Below are positions 36,661 through 49,600 of a DNA stretch of 64,000 nt, piece after piece (the stretch's first letter is position 1; each line of letters opens with the position of its first letter). The translations under genes were made by a program, and so were the position numbers. The stretch spans positions 4,695,356-4,759,355 of the forward strand of contig NC_057006.1 in NCBI RefSeq assembly GCF_000002595.2, read 5' to 3'. The notes under the pieces are model-generated. The model did not search any database, was not told where the DNA came from, and saw only the letters and a list, made by a program, of their open reading frames with translations. Source of the stretch: Chlamydomonas reinhardtii (taxonomy: Eukaryota > Chlorophyta > Chlorophyceae > Chlamydomonadales > Chlamydomonadaceae).

Positions 36661-39360
36661 CTAAGCCCCCGCCGACCGCCTCGACGACTTGCTGCCAATA
36701 CTGCTACTGGTCCTGACGCTGCTGGCACTGCTCTTGCTGCTCCTGGTGCTGGTGGCGCTCCGGCTGACGCTGCTCCGGCTGCTGCTGCTCCGGCTGCTGC
36801 CGCTCTCCTCGCCGCGCACGCCACCCACCTCGCTCCGCACAACCACCTCAAGCACATGCACGCCCCCACCGCCCACCGCGCCTCGCACCTCCCCTGCCCC
36901 GCCCAAGAACAACGTCGTCTCCATCACGCCCTGCTGCAGCGCCCCACCTGAACCTCCTCCTTCTCCGCCTCCAGCCGCTGCGCCGCCGCCCGACACCATG
37001 GCGCCCGCCCGCGCGCTCTCAGCGGCTGCCGCCGCAGCCACCGCCGCTGCCTCGTTGTGCGCCAGCTGCGCCTCAACCAGCCGCGCCTTGAGCTCCGCCT
37101 GCTGCCACTGCGCCTCGTCGCGCTCCGCCGCCAGCATGTTGGCCAGCGCCCGCAGCGCCTGGTTCTCAGTCAGCACCTGGCAGGCCGCGTCCAGGATGCG
37201 CTGGTGCTGCTGCGAGGAGGCAGAGGAGGCCGCGTCGTCAGCGTCACCAGCGCCGTCGGGGGCACCGGTGTCACCGGCACTGCCGGCGCTGCCGGTGGCG
37301 CCATGGGCCCCGACCTCGCCCTCGTTGTTTACTGACTGGTAGGCGGCGACGGCGAGGCGCTCGTCGTCAGAGCCATCCGAGCCAGCAGGGCCCATGTGGG
37401 GCTGCGCATGCTGCTCTGCAACCTGCTGTGCTGCCGCCTGCGCACCTTCATGGTCAACTTGCTCGTCCGCCTCCCCGCGCTCGTGTACCTTCTCTGCATG
37501 CCACCGCTGCTCCTGCGTCTGGCTGGCTGCATACTCTGCGTCCTCCTGCCACTTCCACTGCCCCTCCTCCGACTCTTGCTCCTGCTCCGCCAAGCCATGG
37601 TGCTGCTCCTGCTCCTCCTCGTCAAAGCCTCCCTCCTGCTTCTGCACCGCTTCTGGTGTGTATTGTCCGTATGGTTGCGGCGGCTCTGGCTGCGTTGCTG
37701 CGATGCTGATGCCAGCTGCCACGCCCACAGCCGAGGTGGTGGCAACTGCGTTGGCCGCCGCGGCAGCGGCAACAGCGGCGGCAGCCCTTGCACCGAAAAA
37801 GAGCGACTCCACCGATTCGGTAGCTCCGCCTTCCGGCACAGTGGCTGCACCGCTTGCCCCCCCTGGCCCTGCTGCATTGCCCTCCGGAGCGAGCGCCTCC
37901 ACGGGTGCGGGTGCCGACGCAGCGGGCGGGACTCGCGCCATGTCGGGCACCGCCAGGGGTGCGGACCCAACCATGAGGACCGGCAGCGCACTGGCAACTG
38001 CTGCCGCCGCGGCACCTGCGACACCTTGCGCCAGTCTAGCGCCCTGCCAATCGTGATGCACGCCCTCTGGTGCAACGCCCGGGCCGGCAGGCGCTGACGC
38101 CGCCGCAGCAAGCGCTGCCGGGTCCGGAGCCGAGGCCACGGCCGGGGCGGGAGCAAAAGCATGGCCCTCGCTCTGGCTTGGATAGCCTGAGCCCACCGCG
38201 GCCTCAGCCGCCGTGGCCCACACGCGGAAGGTGCCCGACGGCCACTCGGCATTCGCATCGCCACCCGTTCGCGCAACAGGTGTCCTCGCACCCGGCGGTG
38301 TCGCCATTGCACCCGCCTCCAATGCCGCTGCCGCCTTTGCGGCAGCCGCTGCGGCCGCGGCGTTTTTGCTGTCCATGCCTCCGGCATTGCCGCTGAATTG
38401 GCTATGCACGGATGCCGAGCCCGGGCCGCGCGTTGTCAGCAGACCCGAAGTGAGCGAGGACCGGTCGCTTCCATGCCGCTGAGAGGAGGCGGCCGAGCTG
38501 GGCCGCTCCGCTTCCGCGGCCTCCGACGTGTCGCTGCCCGCCCATTCCTCCTCTTCCCCTCCAACCGCCTCCGCTTCCTCCTCAACCCCCTCCGGAACGG
38601 CCGGTGGCACGCCCGGGTGTTGCAGCAGCGGGTGCGGCCTGTGCTGCTGCGGCTGCGACAGCAGCGGGCTGTTCGCCGCCCCGTGCTGGTACATGGACGG
38701 CCAGATGGGCGCCTTGTGCGGCTGCGGCCACGCAGTGGCCAGTGGCGGCGTACCCGCCACCGCCGCAGGCGCAGGCGGCACCGGTGGCGGCGCCATGAGC
38801 GCCACCAGGTGCCGTACCCGCTCCGTCAGTCCGCCCAGCCCACCCAGGGCGGCCTCCAGTCGCTCCAAGGCCACGAACGCGTGCGTCTCAAGCGGGTCCG
38901 CCATCGGCCCCGCGTACCCTGCGTTCCAGGCCGACAGCCGCACCAGCGCCTCATGCACACAGCGCTGGATGCCAGGCACTGTCGACAGGTCCACGGTCTG
39001 GTAGACGCCGCTGGCACGGCGGGTGGTGGCAATGGTCTGGTGGGATGGGGAGGTGGTCGGGCCGGCGCTGGCGAGCGGGCGCGCCTTGCCAGGCGACTTC
39101 GTGCGGGTTGTGGAGGAGGCGCCGGTGGCCTTGCGCTGCTTGGGTCCTGACGATGTTGTGGCGGCAGCGACGCCAGGCGAGCGCTTGCTGCCGCGCTTGC
39201 CTGTGCGCGGAGCTGTGCAGTCTATCGTCGCGCACCTGTGCGAGACGGCACGGGGGGTAGCCCGCAGATGACAGGCAGGGCCTGTCAGGAGCCCCCTCCA
39301 CGCAAGCACTCGGGCTCGAATGCTACCCTGGGGCTATGCGTACCCGCTGCGTCCATGCAT
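36661..39360 (-). CDS. Unrecognised Ala/Ser/Glu-rich protein, about 863 residues
   Basis: Not recognised. The body is one long exon, 39235-36661. A short first exon, 39360-39344 (ATG plus 14 bases), joined by a 108-base intron (donor GTACGC, acceptor CGCACAG) gives an ATG start in phase; this start is tentative because the long frame has no early ATG. The only region that looks folded is near the N-terminus (about residues 80-155): a helical stretch with VPGIQRCVHEALVRLSAW and HAFVALERLEAALGGLGGL, after a basic Lys/Arg/Ser/Thr-rich leader. The rest is low complexity: Pro-rich, acidic Glu/Gln-rich (EEEQEQHHGLAEQEQESEE), and Ala runs. A helical stretch near residue 690 (LTENQALRALANMLAAERDE) could pair as a coiled coil. 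The C-terminal 60 residues are Ser/Arg-rich. It is convergent with the coiled-coil gene and divergent from the lipoyl-like gene. Confidence 0.68.
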
Positions 39361-39934
39361 TCTTTTTGCCACAACCTCGGGCGGCCTGAACACGCGCCGC
39401 GGACGGCCCCCGTGGACTGCCCCACCTGTCGTATTTAGAATCGGTGCCCACCAATGGCCGCCCAAGCCTCGTTCGGCCGACACGCTGGTCGAACGGCGAG
39501 TCGTTGTCAAGGATAACATACGAGAGGGGGTCGTGCACCGGAGGAGCCATTCTTGCAACTTCGAGCCCCAATGCCTCGCCGGGTAAGTAGGCAGGCGTCA
39601 AATGAAGGCCATACAAGCTCTATGGACTTCTATCACACCCATATGACTGAGTACTGCGATGGAGAAGCAAATTGCTGAGTGGGTTACCGACTTTCGCGTG
39701 CATCGGTGGGCTCGGGACCATGGAGCTTTGAAGTAGCTTTGTAGCGATGTTGCGTTAGCATGATAAGAAGTGTGTATGGTATGTATCACGAACGATATGG
39801 TGTACCCTGGATAAACGCTGCGATGGGAACCAAAGACGACTTATAGCCAACCGCCGCAACGACCTCGCCCATTCCTGTTCCTCGTCCTTCTACAACTTTT
39901 CCCCATTGAATGCCTTACTCTGACCACATACAAC
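39361..39934. promoter_or_regulatory. Divergent promoter region
   Basis: 574 bases between the proposed starts of the 863-residue hypothetical gene (-) and the lipoyl-like gene (+). The half near the plus gene is AT-rich. No specific element is recognised. Confidence 0.4.
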
Positions 39935-40872
39935 ATGCTAGCGCTAATCACTCCTATCCTGCGGCAAGCACTCCCGCACAGCCGAGCGGTTTCAAGTCTA
40001 CGACGAGGGCCGCTTCAATATGCTACCAATGATTTGCTCCTTCAGCTAGAAGAAAGCACTGATGCGGATAAAGTTTGCTTGGCTGTGACGCTGGAGGAAT
40101 CCGCAGTGGTAAATCCTGTTGAACTGCCGCGTCTTCCATGCAGTGTTACATCAACATAACTGCATATACTGCAGGAGTCAATTGGAGACCCTGTAGAGGT
40201 CAAAGTGCCCGCTGCGGGAACCATCACCGCTCAAGGGGCACCTGTGGCCCAGGTGTCGTGGGAGGGCTTCCTGAGGTCCGAGGGCGACGAACTGTACCAC
40301 GCCGTTTGGGTGAGCGCGTGCGTGCGGGGATGTCTCCTCGCAGAAGGCCATACACGCTGTGCTTCAGTGAGCAGAAGGTGCTGCAGCGCACAGCCCACAG
40401 CACCGGAAGGGGGATGCCAGTAGGGGGCAGAGCCTTAGTGACCGGGTGCCTACGGGCCTGCGCTTCCACCCTTCCAACCTGCACCCACCCCTTGCAGACG
40501 AACGCGAAGGGCGTTTACAACGTGACGCTGCCCTTTGCGGCACGTGTCACTCAACAGCGCGCCGCCGCAGTTGAGCCAGGCGACCTGCTGCTGCCCCAGG
40601 CGGTACGTTTGGCACAAGGGAGCGGCAGGGGTGGGGAGGCTAAGACGTGTGCAAGAATGCCGCAATCGCCCTACCTTCCTCACTTCCGCCCGGTGCCACC
40701 ACGTGGCAGGCATTGTATCCTTTCCCTCCACCCGTCTCATGTTGTTTCCTGTGCAACCTGGTGCAACATGTGCTCATGTGCGCAGGAACGACCTTTCCTG
40801 GTGCACGTTGAAGTGGACGCATGGAGGTGGCGGGCAAGCTTAGAGAGTGGAGCAGTCACGCCGCTGCTGTAG
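39935..40872 (+). CDS. Small organelle-targeted protein with lipoyl/biotinyl-like fold
   Basis: Four exons: 39935-40108, 40175-40309, 40498-40602, 40786-40872, giving 166 residues. The start ATG has context CAACATGC. Residues 1-25 (RQALPHSRAVSSLRRG) are basic and amphipathic, like a mitochondrial presequence. Residues about 60-150 resemble the single-hybrid motif of glycine-cleavage H protein and lipoyl domains: DPVEVKVPAAGTI, then TNAKGVYNVTLPFAARV, where the Lys sits about where H protein carries lipoate (KAV-x-D-x-Y-x-P-x-x-G-x-V). Overall similarity to H protein is weak: the usual upstream FxxxHEW motif is absent. It could be a divergent H-like protein or an unmodified relative of the fold. 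No TGTAA was found in the 274 bases before the next gene. Confidence 0.7.
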
Positions 40873-41146
40873 CGTCAACGCTGTGTTTGCACGAGGGATA
40901 TGGCACAGTTGCTCAGTTGTCGCGTGAAGATACGTTCGAGCGAGGGGACTCTAGCAGGGTCAGGCAGGGTTTGGCACGGTCCTCATCGCGAAGGTGTATT
41001 GAGCTTAATGTCCGCGGTAGGTTATATAATATGAAAATCACATTTCATTAGGTAGTTCAGGAGCTTTTAATGACCAGAGAAGGGCAGAAGTAGGCGAAAT
41101 CTTTCTAGGACCTTCTGAACCTTGCCTCGTTGGCGCTCGCGCATAC

Positions 41147-43701
41147 ATGGTGCATATACGATTTGGTGAAGAAGCAGACGAAGGAATGGCGGGTGCCAGT
41201 CAAGCGCAGCCGAGCACGTCTGCGCCCGCAGCGCCGCCGGGAGCGCTCAAGCTACCACAGTGCTGTGGTTCTGCAAGAGTAGACTTTAATTTCAGCGACC
41301 CATGCTACGTCTTCCGGGCGGTGCCCAACCCGGCGAGCGGATTGGTCGCTGCCTCCGTGTCAAACCACACCATAAAGCTCTACCAGCCCACCGGGCCCCA
41401 GCTCTCGCTAGTTGGCGAGTTGCGAGGCCACACAGGCACTATCACAGACATCTCATTCTGCGCCTCCAGCAGTCCCTCGCTGCTGCTATCCTCCTCAGCG
41501 GACGGCACGGTGGTGGCATGGGACACGCGGACAGGCCAGCCCGCGGAACGGTGAGCACCAGCTGCCTTGGCGTCCGCGTGCGCGCTTGGACAAACGTGTG
41601 CGGACGTCACCTCGGTTATTTGCAGACGCGTTACAGAGCCTGCCTTGCACATGACGACATGCGCACAACACGGACGCTCGCGCGCACACCCCTGGCCACC
41701 GTAACGGGGAGACACTCCTCGTGCGCCTGCCACCCCCACCCCTCTCCGCCCCGCACCACCCGCCCCCCGCCTCTCCCTCCCCTCCCTGTCCTCAAGGTAC
41801 GAGGTGCGCGGTCAGGAGGTGTTCTCCTTCTCCAGCCTGGGCCACATGCTGGCGGCGGGCAGCACCGGCGAGGTGCTGTTTTGGGACCGGCGCCAGGGCA
41901 GCGGGAGCAGGACACTGGCCAAGCTGGATGACACACACATGGAGGACGTGACGCAGGCAAGCAGCGCCGCCGGGGGAGGGGGGAGCAGGGGTTTGGGTGA
42001 GGGAGGGATGGGGCGGAGGACAGGATGGCAGGCGTGGGATGGCCGCGCGTGGGGCAAGCGGGGAGCAAGGGGCATGGGGAAAGGAGGGCTCGAGAAATTG
42101 GCAAGGGCGCGGCATGGCGGGTGCGGGTGATGTTGGAGCCGCTCTGCAGGCCGTGCTGCAGGAGCTTGAGTCACCTCTGTTGAGCAGGGGGTGGGCGGAG
42201 TCATCGTCAGCACGCCACAAACAAGCCCAACCAATGGAGCCAGTGCTGAGGTTAGGCACGCTAGCACTGCTTGGGCGCGGCATGAACCCATGCCCCGCTA
42301 TGACCGTACGTCTACCTGTACGTTGCATGCAGGTGCGCTTCCACTCCAGCGGGCGGGTGCTGAGCGGCTCCACGGACGGCCTCATCGCGGTGCACGACGT
42401 GTCCAAGTCCTTTGACGATGACGACGTGTTCCAGGCGAGTGGGTGGGGACAGCGGAGGGCCAGGCGGGATGCGGGGTGTGTGTTATGGTATGTGCCCGAG
42501 CCCAACGATATGGGGGGGGGGGGGCGGAGCGGCAGGGGGCGATGCGGATGGCTCTGCCAGATTGCTGTGGAGGTACCGGGCGCGTGTGCGGCACAAGAGT
42601 TTGCTTGTGTTCAGACATTGGGCTTACAGCATCGCGCTGAGCTCGCCAGGCACCGCGCCGCAGAGCTCTTCACCCACACACACTCGTGACACAACAGCTG
42701 GCATCGCCGTGCGGCCGGTCGCCTTTGACCCGCAGGCTGCCATCAACATCACCAACTCGGTGGAGGAGTTCGGCATGTACGGCAGCGACGGCGGGCGGCT
42801 GTGGATCCGCACCGGCACGGAGAGCGTGCACCTGTGGGAGTGGCTGCGCGCCACGGACGAGGCCGTGCCCGGAGGCGACATGCAGTTCGCGGACTTTGCG
42901 GAGGCACGCAACACCGCGTCGCAGGCGTGCGCTGCGTCGGCGGCAGCCAGCTTGCTACCGCAGGTGCGCGCAAGCGCGTGCGGCCCGAGCTAGGCATGTA
43001 TGGGTTGTGTGGTGTGGCGTAGAGTCGCTGACGGATCCCGATGGCGCTGTCTGCCCTCTGACCCAGTGGCTAACTTGCCGTAGCTCCAACGTGGTGGCCG
43101 AGCTGTGGCCACGGCCGCACGTACTGCAGCTCAGCGCTGCTTCTCATGTCTCCACCATCACCGCCCTGCACCCCTGCCGCACCCCTGTCCCCACCATCAG
43201 GTGGACTACCTGGTGGGCTGCCACTACGACGCCGCCTCCAGCCAGCTGTTCCTGCTGGCCGGACACAACGACGGCCCCGTGGCCTTCGTGCCGGTGCTGG
43301 AGCAGGCGGGGCCGCAGGGCAACATGGTGGCAGCCGCCATGGCGTGCCCGGGCGTGGCGCTGGCGGGCGGGCACAGCTCCATTGTGCGGTCGGTGCAGTG
43401 CGTGGGTGATGGGAGTAGTGGCGTGTTCGCGGTCACGGGCGGGGAGGACGCGCTTGTGTGCATGTGGACGTTGGATCCGGCGCTGGCGGCGGCGGGGGCG
43501 GCGGCGGCGGCAGCGGGTGGCGGCGCGGCGGGCGGGCAGCAGGCAGGCGGCAGCGGCGGCGCAGGGCCGGCTCGGCAACACGCGCACGGGCAAGGGCAGC
43601 CGGGCGGGGGCCGGGGAGGGGGTGGCAGGCAGGGCGGCGGGCGGCACGGGAAGCAGCAGCAACAGCAGGGTGGCAAGAATCGGCGGCCGTCACCATATTA
43701 A
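41147..43701 (+). CDS. WDR89: WDR89-type WD40 repeat protein
   Basis: Five exons: 41147-41550, 41797-41956, 42333-42434, 42736-42963, 43201-43701, giving 464 residues. It matches the WDR89 layout: a WD40 propeller with GHTGTITDISFC...DGTVVAWDTRTG, then VTQVRFHSSGRVLSGSTDGL across exons 2-3, then NSVEEFGMYGSDGGRLW, then DYLVGCHYDAASSQLFLLAG and GGHSSIVRSVQC...TGGEDALVCMW, the last two being typical of WDR89. The molecular role of WDR89 is poorly known; propellers act as scaffolds. The C-terminal 65 residues are an Ala/Gly/Gln run followed by a basic Arg-Gly-rich tail that animal WDR89 does not have to my knowledge. Introns 2 and 3 start with GC (CAG|GCAAGC and CAG|GCGAGT). A second ATG at 41186 is an alternative start. 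Confidence 0.9.
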
Positions 43702-44450
43702 GTGTGAGTGCGGCTGTGATATGTGATCTAGACTGACCTCACTAGCTTGCTCAGTTGGGAGCTTGACAATGTACTATAGCATGGAACTGCGCGCATGTGT
43801 GGCTGCAGCATGGCATAGAGGGTAATAGTGATGGCTGTTTGCTGAGGAGTTATCGGCGGGCCCCTGAATTGACAGATGTTCGGCGTGCGTGTACCTAAAT
43901 TGCTGTGGAAACATCAATATATGACCAGCCCACCGATGCACGAACTGTACTGCCCTGATTATACGAATCCACACCCCGCGGTATCGTGTGTTAGTAGCAC
44001 CAGGGCATCCCTGAGCGCCACGGAGCCATGGTGCACGGCGGGTGTCCAGGAGGGTGTCCGGTTGTGCCGTTGGGACGGACAAGCCATGAGCAGCCTCGAT
44101 GCAGCAGGTGGCCAGGTAATCGCAAGGGCAGTGCGCCACACTGATTGTATACTTCTGTTCCTAAGCGACGGTCATAGAAAGGCGCTCGTTTCGCGGACGA
44201 CAGCTGCGGATCCAATACCATTTTCTCGCCCAGACTGCAAGTCTTGACGTAATTTGCTTCTAACTTTGTTGTTTAGCGATACCAGTAAACAAGAAAGACA
44301 TAGTTTTTGATTGAGCCGCGGCTCACACTTGAGCGAAGTTGCTGGAATGTTATTGGCTTCGCGGGGTTCTTAAACCTATATGTAGCTCGTGACAAATGGA
44401 TTTAAGTGGTCTCAGATAAACGCTGTTGAGCAACAGCTATCGCCCTCAAC
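43702..44450. other. Intergenic region, WDR89 3' flank and EML-PLAT promoter
   Basis: 749 bases with no coding signal. It is AT-richer than its flanks, most of all at 44240-44410, where the promoter of the EML-PLAT gene would lie. No TGTAA for the WDR89 gene was found. Confidence 0.5.
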
Positions 44451-46628
44451 ATGGAGGTCAACGGTGGCTCGCGCAGGCGCATGCCTCCGGCGGACGCCGG
44501 ACCGGCCTTTGTGCCATCGGCGTCGCGCGTGGGGCTACCGAACGCGGCTCAGGGGCTTCCACCGGCGGCCCCACCGGCCCCGCCCGCGAGGGCGACGTCG
44601 TCGCCGGGGTTGGTGGCGCAGCCGGGGGGCCCCGCAGGCGCGGCGGGTGGACAGCAGCAGGCGCTTTACTACTCGCGAGCCGGGGCTGCAGCGGCAGGAC
44701 CAGGACCAGTTGGTCGCACAGGAGCGCCGGCGGCTCAGGGCGCGGGCGCGCAGGTGTCGCCTATGGCTGCAGCGGCAGGGCCGGCGCCCGCGCCATACAT
44801 CAACGTCGCCAGTCCGGAGTGAGTGCGCTGGCCTGGCAGGAATCCAGCTGCTGCCTCGTTACCAGCCTACCCTCTGGTATCACTAGCAGGGGAAATGGTT
44901 CAGCCTTGATATCTTGCGGGAGCCGCGGCCTGCGCCGAGGGAGCCCACGTTGGAGGCCAAATGAGTGCCGTACCCACTGTGGGCAACTGTGTGGTGCACA
45001 AAGCAGGAGCCGACAATGGGTTGATGACTGGAGGAGGGGTTGGACACGTTGCATGACGGGACAGCGTGCAGCCCACCAAGTCACGTACCCGTTCTGCGAC
45101 TTGCAGATTCGAGCCGCGAGCAAGCGTACAGAGGCGGCACATCAAGCGCACCATTCCACCAGATGGTAGGGAAGTGTCTGGGTAATGCTGCGTATGAACG
45201 ACTTGTCCGGCACCCTGATATGTTCGAACCTCCTATCCCTTATTGTCCGCTGAACACGTGGCCTTATTGGTCTTGACAGGTGCGGACAAGCTGGACGATG
45301 CCTACTGGAGGTACGCTGTCCGTGGGGTGTCTGCGAGCTGGGCCGCACGGGCGCCTCTGGGCGTGCCTGCAGCAAGCAACGCTGCAGCACTGCCTTGAAT
45401 TTAATGTGTTGTTGATGTTGCCGTTGTGCTGCTTGTAGCAACAACCGGTGGGGCCCGCAAGGCAAGGCACAGACATCAGCGCCGCCCAACTCTCTGGAGG
45501 CGAAAAAGTGCGTCCGGGGATAGGTGGGGGTTATGGGTGGGGGCTGCAGGGCCCGAGCCGCTGCCTTGCGGCATTTACGACCCTTGAGGCAGGAACTGCA
45601 GGATACCAGGCGTGCCCTCACTATTTCCTGGTGCACGTGCCGTGGGCACAGGGCGAGGATGCACTACCAGCAGCCGGTGATCCCGATCGTGAAGCCGCCT
45701 GCGGACGTGTTCGCCTCCCTAAATGGTAAGGCAGCAAGCATATCCTGCAGGTGTTGGCCCACTGTGGCGTGAGTACGGGTGCGGCAAGGGACATGTCTGC
45801 AGTGGTTGTTTGCCGCCATGGGAGACCGCTTTGCGGCAATTGACACGTGTACTGTACGACCCTCTCCTTATGTGCGGCAGAGCTGGAGAACCTGATGCGC
45901 GTGACGCTGGGCGCGCTGGCGAACTTCAATGAGGACGAGAAAATGCAGCTGCTCAAGTGAGTTTGTGCCGCTGAGTCGTGCCGCGGGAGTCCTAGCCAGC
46001 TACTGCAGGCCTGTGAGCCATAGTTCTAACACTCCGGTATGCCAAGTACCACGGCGCCGCCGAATCGCCCTGCCATGCACGGCACAAGTCCATGCCTGCC
46101 GCACCTTACGAATGCACAGGCAGTTCCGCAAGGAGGAGAACCGGGCGCGGCTCAAGGGCGAGTTCGCACCGCCGGGGCTGATCACGGTGACGCGGTTCCG
46201 GCACGCCTGGAAGAAGTTCAGCGTCCGGGTCTCGGAGGAGCAGGCGCACGCGCTGTTTATCAAATACGGCTGCGACTCGCAGGGCATGCTTCCATACGAC
46301 ATGTTCGCGACCAAGCTGCTCAGCAGCCCGGCGCGGCTGTTGGCGCTGGAGCCGGAGCAGAAGGTGCGGCGCTGTCCGGCGGGGGGGGGGCGGGGGGAGG
46401 CCAGAGCGTGGCGTGAATACGTGGACTGCAGCTTTGCGATGAGCCATGGATGCAAAGCTGGCGGCATTGCGTCCCTTCACCCCTCCATCCCTCTTACAGG
46501 GCCCGTACAAGGCGGGCAAGGACGCATCCTTCCGCGGCAAGATTGTGTACCGCTACTGCCGCAAACCCGTGTTCCCGCCCTCCAACTGGGACGGCCTGCC
46601 GGCGCTGCGCTCCGCGCGCAAGCCCAAG
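44451..46628 (+). other. EML-PLAT exons 1-8: disordered N-terminus and degenerate EF-hand
   Basis: Exons 44451-44818, 45107-45165, 45280-45310, 45439-45507, 45652-45725, 45881-45956, 46120-46363, 46500-46628. Exons 2-6 are very small (31-76 bases) but link in phase and give sensible protein ([38 protein letters not shown]). Exon 7 carries a helix-loop-helix pair like an EF-hand ([36 protein letters not shown]). The second loop keeps the central Gly but lacks Asp at position 1 and Glu at position 12, so Ca2+ binding is unlikely. Exon 8 ([14 protein letters not shown]) leads into the HELP motif. Confidence 0.85.
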
Positions 46629-49600
46629 GTACGCACCTGGCCGATTCTTACATCTGTACGTGCCAAGCAGGTCACCGGCTTGCTTTCCGCCAACTTGCAA
46701 AGTACCGCAGCCAGTAGCTAGCAACATACACAAATGTGCACCCCGTTTACATACAGGCCGGCCTGAAGCTGGAGTTTGTGTACGGCTACGCGGGCGTGGA
46801 CAACACCTGCACCAACATCTTCTTCACGGGCGACGGGCGGCTAGTGTACTACCAGGCGGCGGTGGGCGTCATCTACGACCCCGGCACGCACACGCAGAAG
46901 TTCTTCCAGGTGCGCAGTTGTGTGGCTGGCGGGAATTGAATTGGCCAGTCGCTGGGTGTGCGGACATGCAACGCGTTGTCTATACGCCCGCGGTCCAGTG
47001 CATATGCGGCTGGTCCTGAGCAACTGCATGGCATTCCCTCCATATTCTCTCATGAGTACTTGGCATGCCTTTCCCGCCCCAACCGCTTAACCCGCCTCGC
47101 AAGTGTGCAGGGCCACGACGACGACATCAAGTGCATGGCCATGCACCCGGACCGCTTCACGGTGGCCACGGGCCAGGTGGCGTCGGCGCTGGACGGCAGC
47201 TACGACAACCCGTTCGTGTGCATCTGGGACGTGCGCGACCCGCTGGGCATGATCTGCCGCCTCAACTTCCCCTCGGACGGCGCGGCCACCAGGTGCGGCG
47301 TCACGACTGATGATGCGCAACGCAGGCATCACATCCCATGCCGGTTTCACGGATGCGTGGTCACTGTATATGGGGAATTCCACCCATGGCTGGTCAAGTA
47401 GTGTGATATACATTATGTGTGTGGATGTCTCCGATGTGTGTGCAGGTACGTGGTTGCGCTGGCGTTCTCCGGCAATGGGAAGCGGCTGGTGGCGGTGACG
47501 GGCGACAACCGCCACACCGTCAACGTGTTCCACTGGAAGTCCAAGACGCTCATCCACTCGGACGTGGGGCACAACGGCCAGCCGCCGCAGGTGGGCACGC
47601 AGGCGTATCGACACTGCTGCCGTCGGGGCGGTGGGGCTGTTGTGTCGGGCTCTGCCTGGACTCATGCTGTGTGCGGTCGGCCTGCCATGCGCTGCACTTC
47701 GCCACATGCTAAGGGAGTGGTGTGGCGCCGCTTACGCGAACGTGCGCAGGTGTTTGGCGTGGTGTGGAACAACTGGATCAAGGACCGCGACGGCGAGGGC
47801 CGCGAGTTCATCGCGCCGTCCATGTTCGTCACGTACGGGGTCAAGCACCTCAAGTTCTGGACGCAGGAGTTCAACGAGGTGTGTGCGCTATCAGACAAGG
47901 GTCACGGTGATACTTAGTTTCCATGAATCCCCAGTTGGTGCAACCTTGTGCTATGCAAGCAGGTGGGGTTGCGGCCATGCGGTCCCCCGCCCTCGACCCT
48001 CCAGTCACCCGCCCGCTGCCCGCCATGCTCACGTGTGCTGCACACCCTGCCCCATGTCGGCTGCCATGGGCTCCACAGAGAGCCAAGAAGGAGACGTACA
48101 AGAGCTTCATGGGCAAGTTCGGCAAGGCGCAGGTGCAGGACGTGCTGAGCGCGGCCTTCATCTCCGTCAACACGCTGGTGACCGGCATAGCCACCGGAGA
48201 GCTGCTCATGTGCGTAGCTGCCCATTCCCGTAGGCAGCGCTTCCAGCATCACATTCCGCTGCACATGCCAGCTGGGTGTGGCGCGCCTGCTTGTACCTCG
48301 CTTGTGCCTGTGCTGATTTCTCCTTACTTCCGCAGGTGGGACGTGCTCGGTGACCGCACCGCTAACGGCCAGCCCGGCTTCTGCATCAAGGTGGGCGCAT
48401 AGGAGCGCCAGGTCGGCCGCGCCGGCACGGACCTGCTGCCCTGCTGGTTGATTGGGCGAATGCCGCTGCTGAGATGTGGCATCTACACTTCTGTTCACGT
48501 GCTCCACGCAGGTCATCACCGCGCACGGGCCGGGCGTGCCGGCGCCCAACATCCACGACGGCACACCGACGCTGCAGGGCGTCCGCGCGCTGGCGCTGCG
48601 GGCCAACCGCACCGAGCTGGTGTCGGGCGGCGCGGACGGCCAAATCATCGTGTGGGACATCACCACCGGCGTCGTGGGCCGAGTCATCAAGACCATCCAG
48701 GTATGGCGGCTCCCAGCCAAGGCATTCCGACATGCCGTGCGTGAGGAGACAGCCTGGCTGCTCTAGGCTCACTTGGACAGGGCTGATGTGGGGCTGATCC
48801 TGATACTGATAGTACCGGTACCGTACGTTGATACGGTAGCAACGGTACATACGATGGCGGTGCCGAACGCATTTATAGTACTCAGAAACTGAACCTTCTC
48901 TTACCACTACCTGCCTGCAGGTGCAAGAGCCGGGCGAGAAGGACCCGGCGGTGTTCCGGTCGCTGGACGCGCTGGAGAACGGCTACGACATGGTGGCCGG
49001 CACACAGCGGTGAGCGGGCGTGTGGGCGCGGGAGACCGGCTGGGCGTGTGGGCGGGCACGGCGTCTACCGTATTGCGGCTGTGAGGTGGCAGGCGGAGGT
49101 GACAGACCCGCGCGGCATGTGGGTCGGCAACTGGGCATGGCGTCTGGTGCAGTGGTGCAGCATGCTGTGCGTGAAACGTGTAAACTTCACAACTGCACGT
49201 TGCGCCCAATATGACAGGTGTGAGATCTGGGAGCTCAGCCGCGACACGCCGGAGCCGCTGACGCAGGGCCACACCTCCGACGTGCTGGGCCTGGGTGAGG
49301 GACGCATGGCGCGCACAGTGACTTCTGCAGGCACGATACCCGCACCTTGCCTCAGTCCGCCCTGTGCACCCTTCTCGACGTCACCCCATACCGTACTGCG
49401 TGCCTGGCCCCAACGCTCCTCAGCGTTCCACCCCAAGAAGCCGCACAAGTTCGCCACGGCCTGCGACAGCATGAACGTCTTCATGTGGAACGCCAAGCGG
49501 CGCCAGCTGGTGGTGAGTGGGATGGGCCAGGCGGTGGGCTGCTGCCGGCGTGTTCGCAAGCTCGTGTGCACGTAGCGCCTTCTGCTTTCTTCATAGTAAC

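Noticed and set aside
37329-38387. 352-codon minus-strand frame within the 863-residue gene
   Set aside because: Arg-rich shadow in another frame of the same exon; the 863-residue frame spans the whole exon and contains the only helix-forming segments.
48800-48860. Palindrome-like TACCGT/ACGGTA motifs in an EML-PLAT intron
   Set aside because: Stem of only about 6 bases, no known element, probably chance in an intron.
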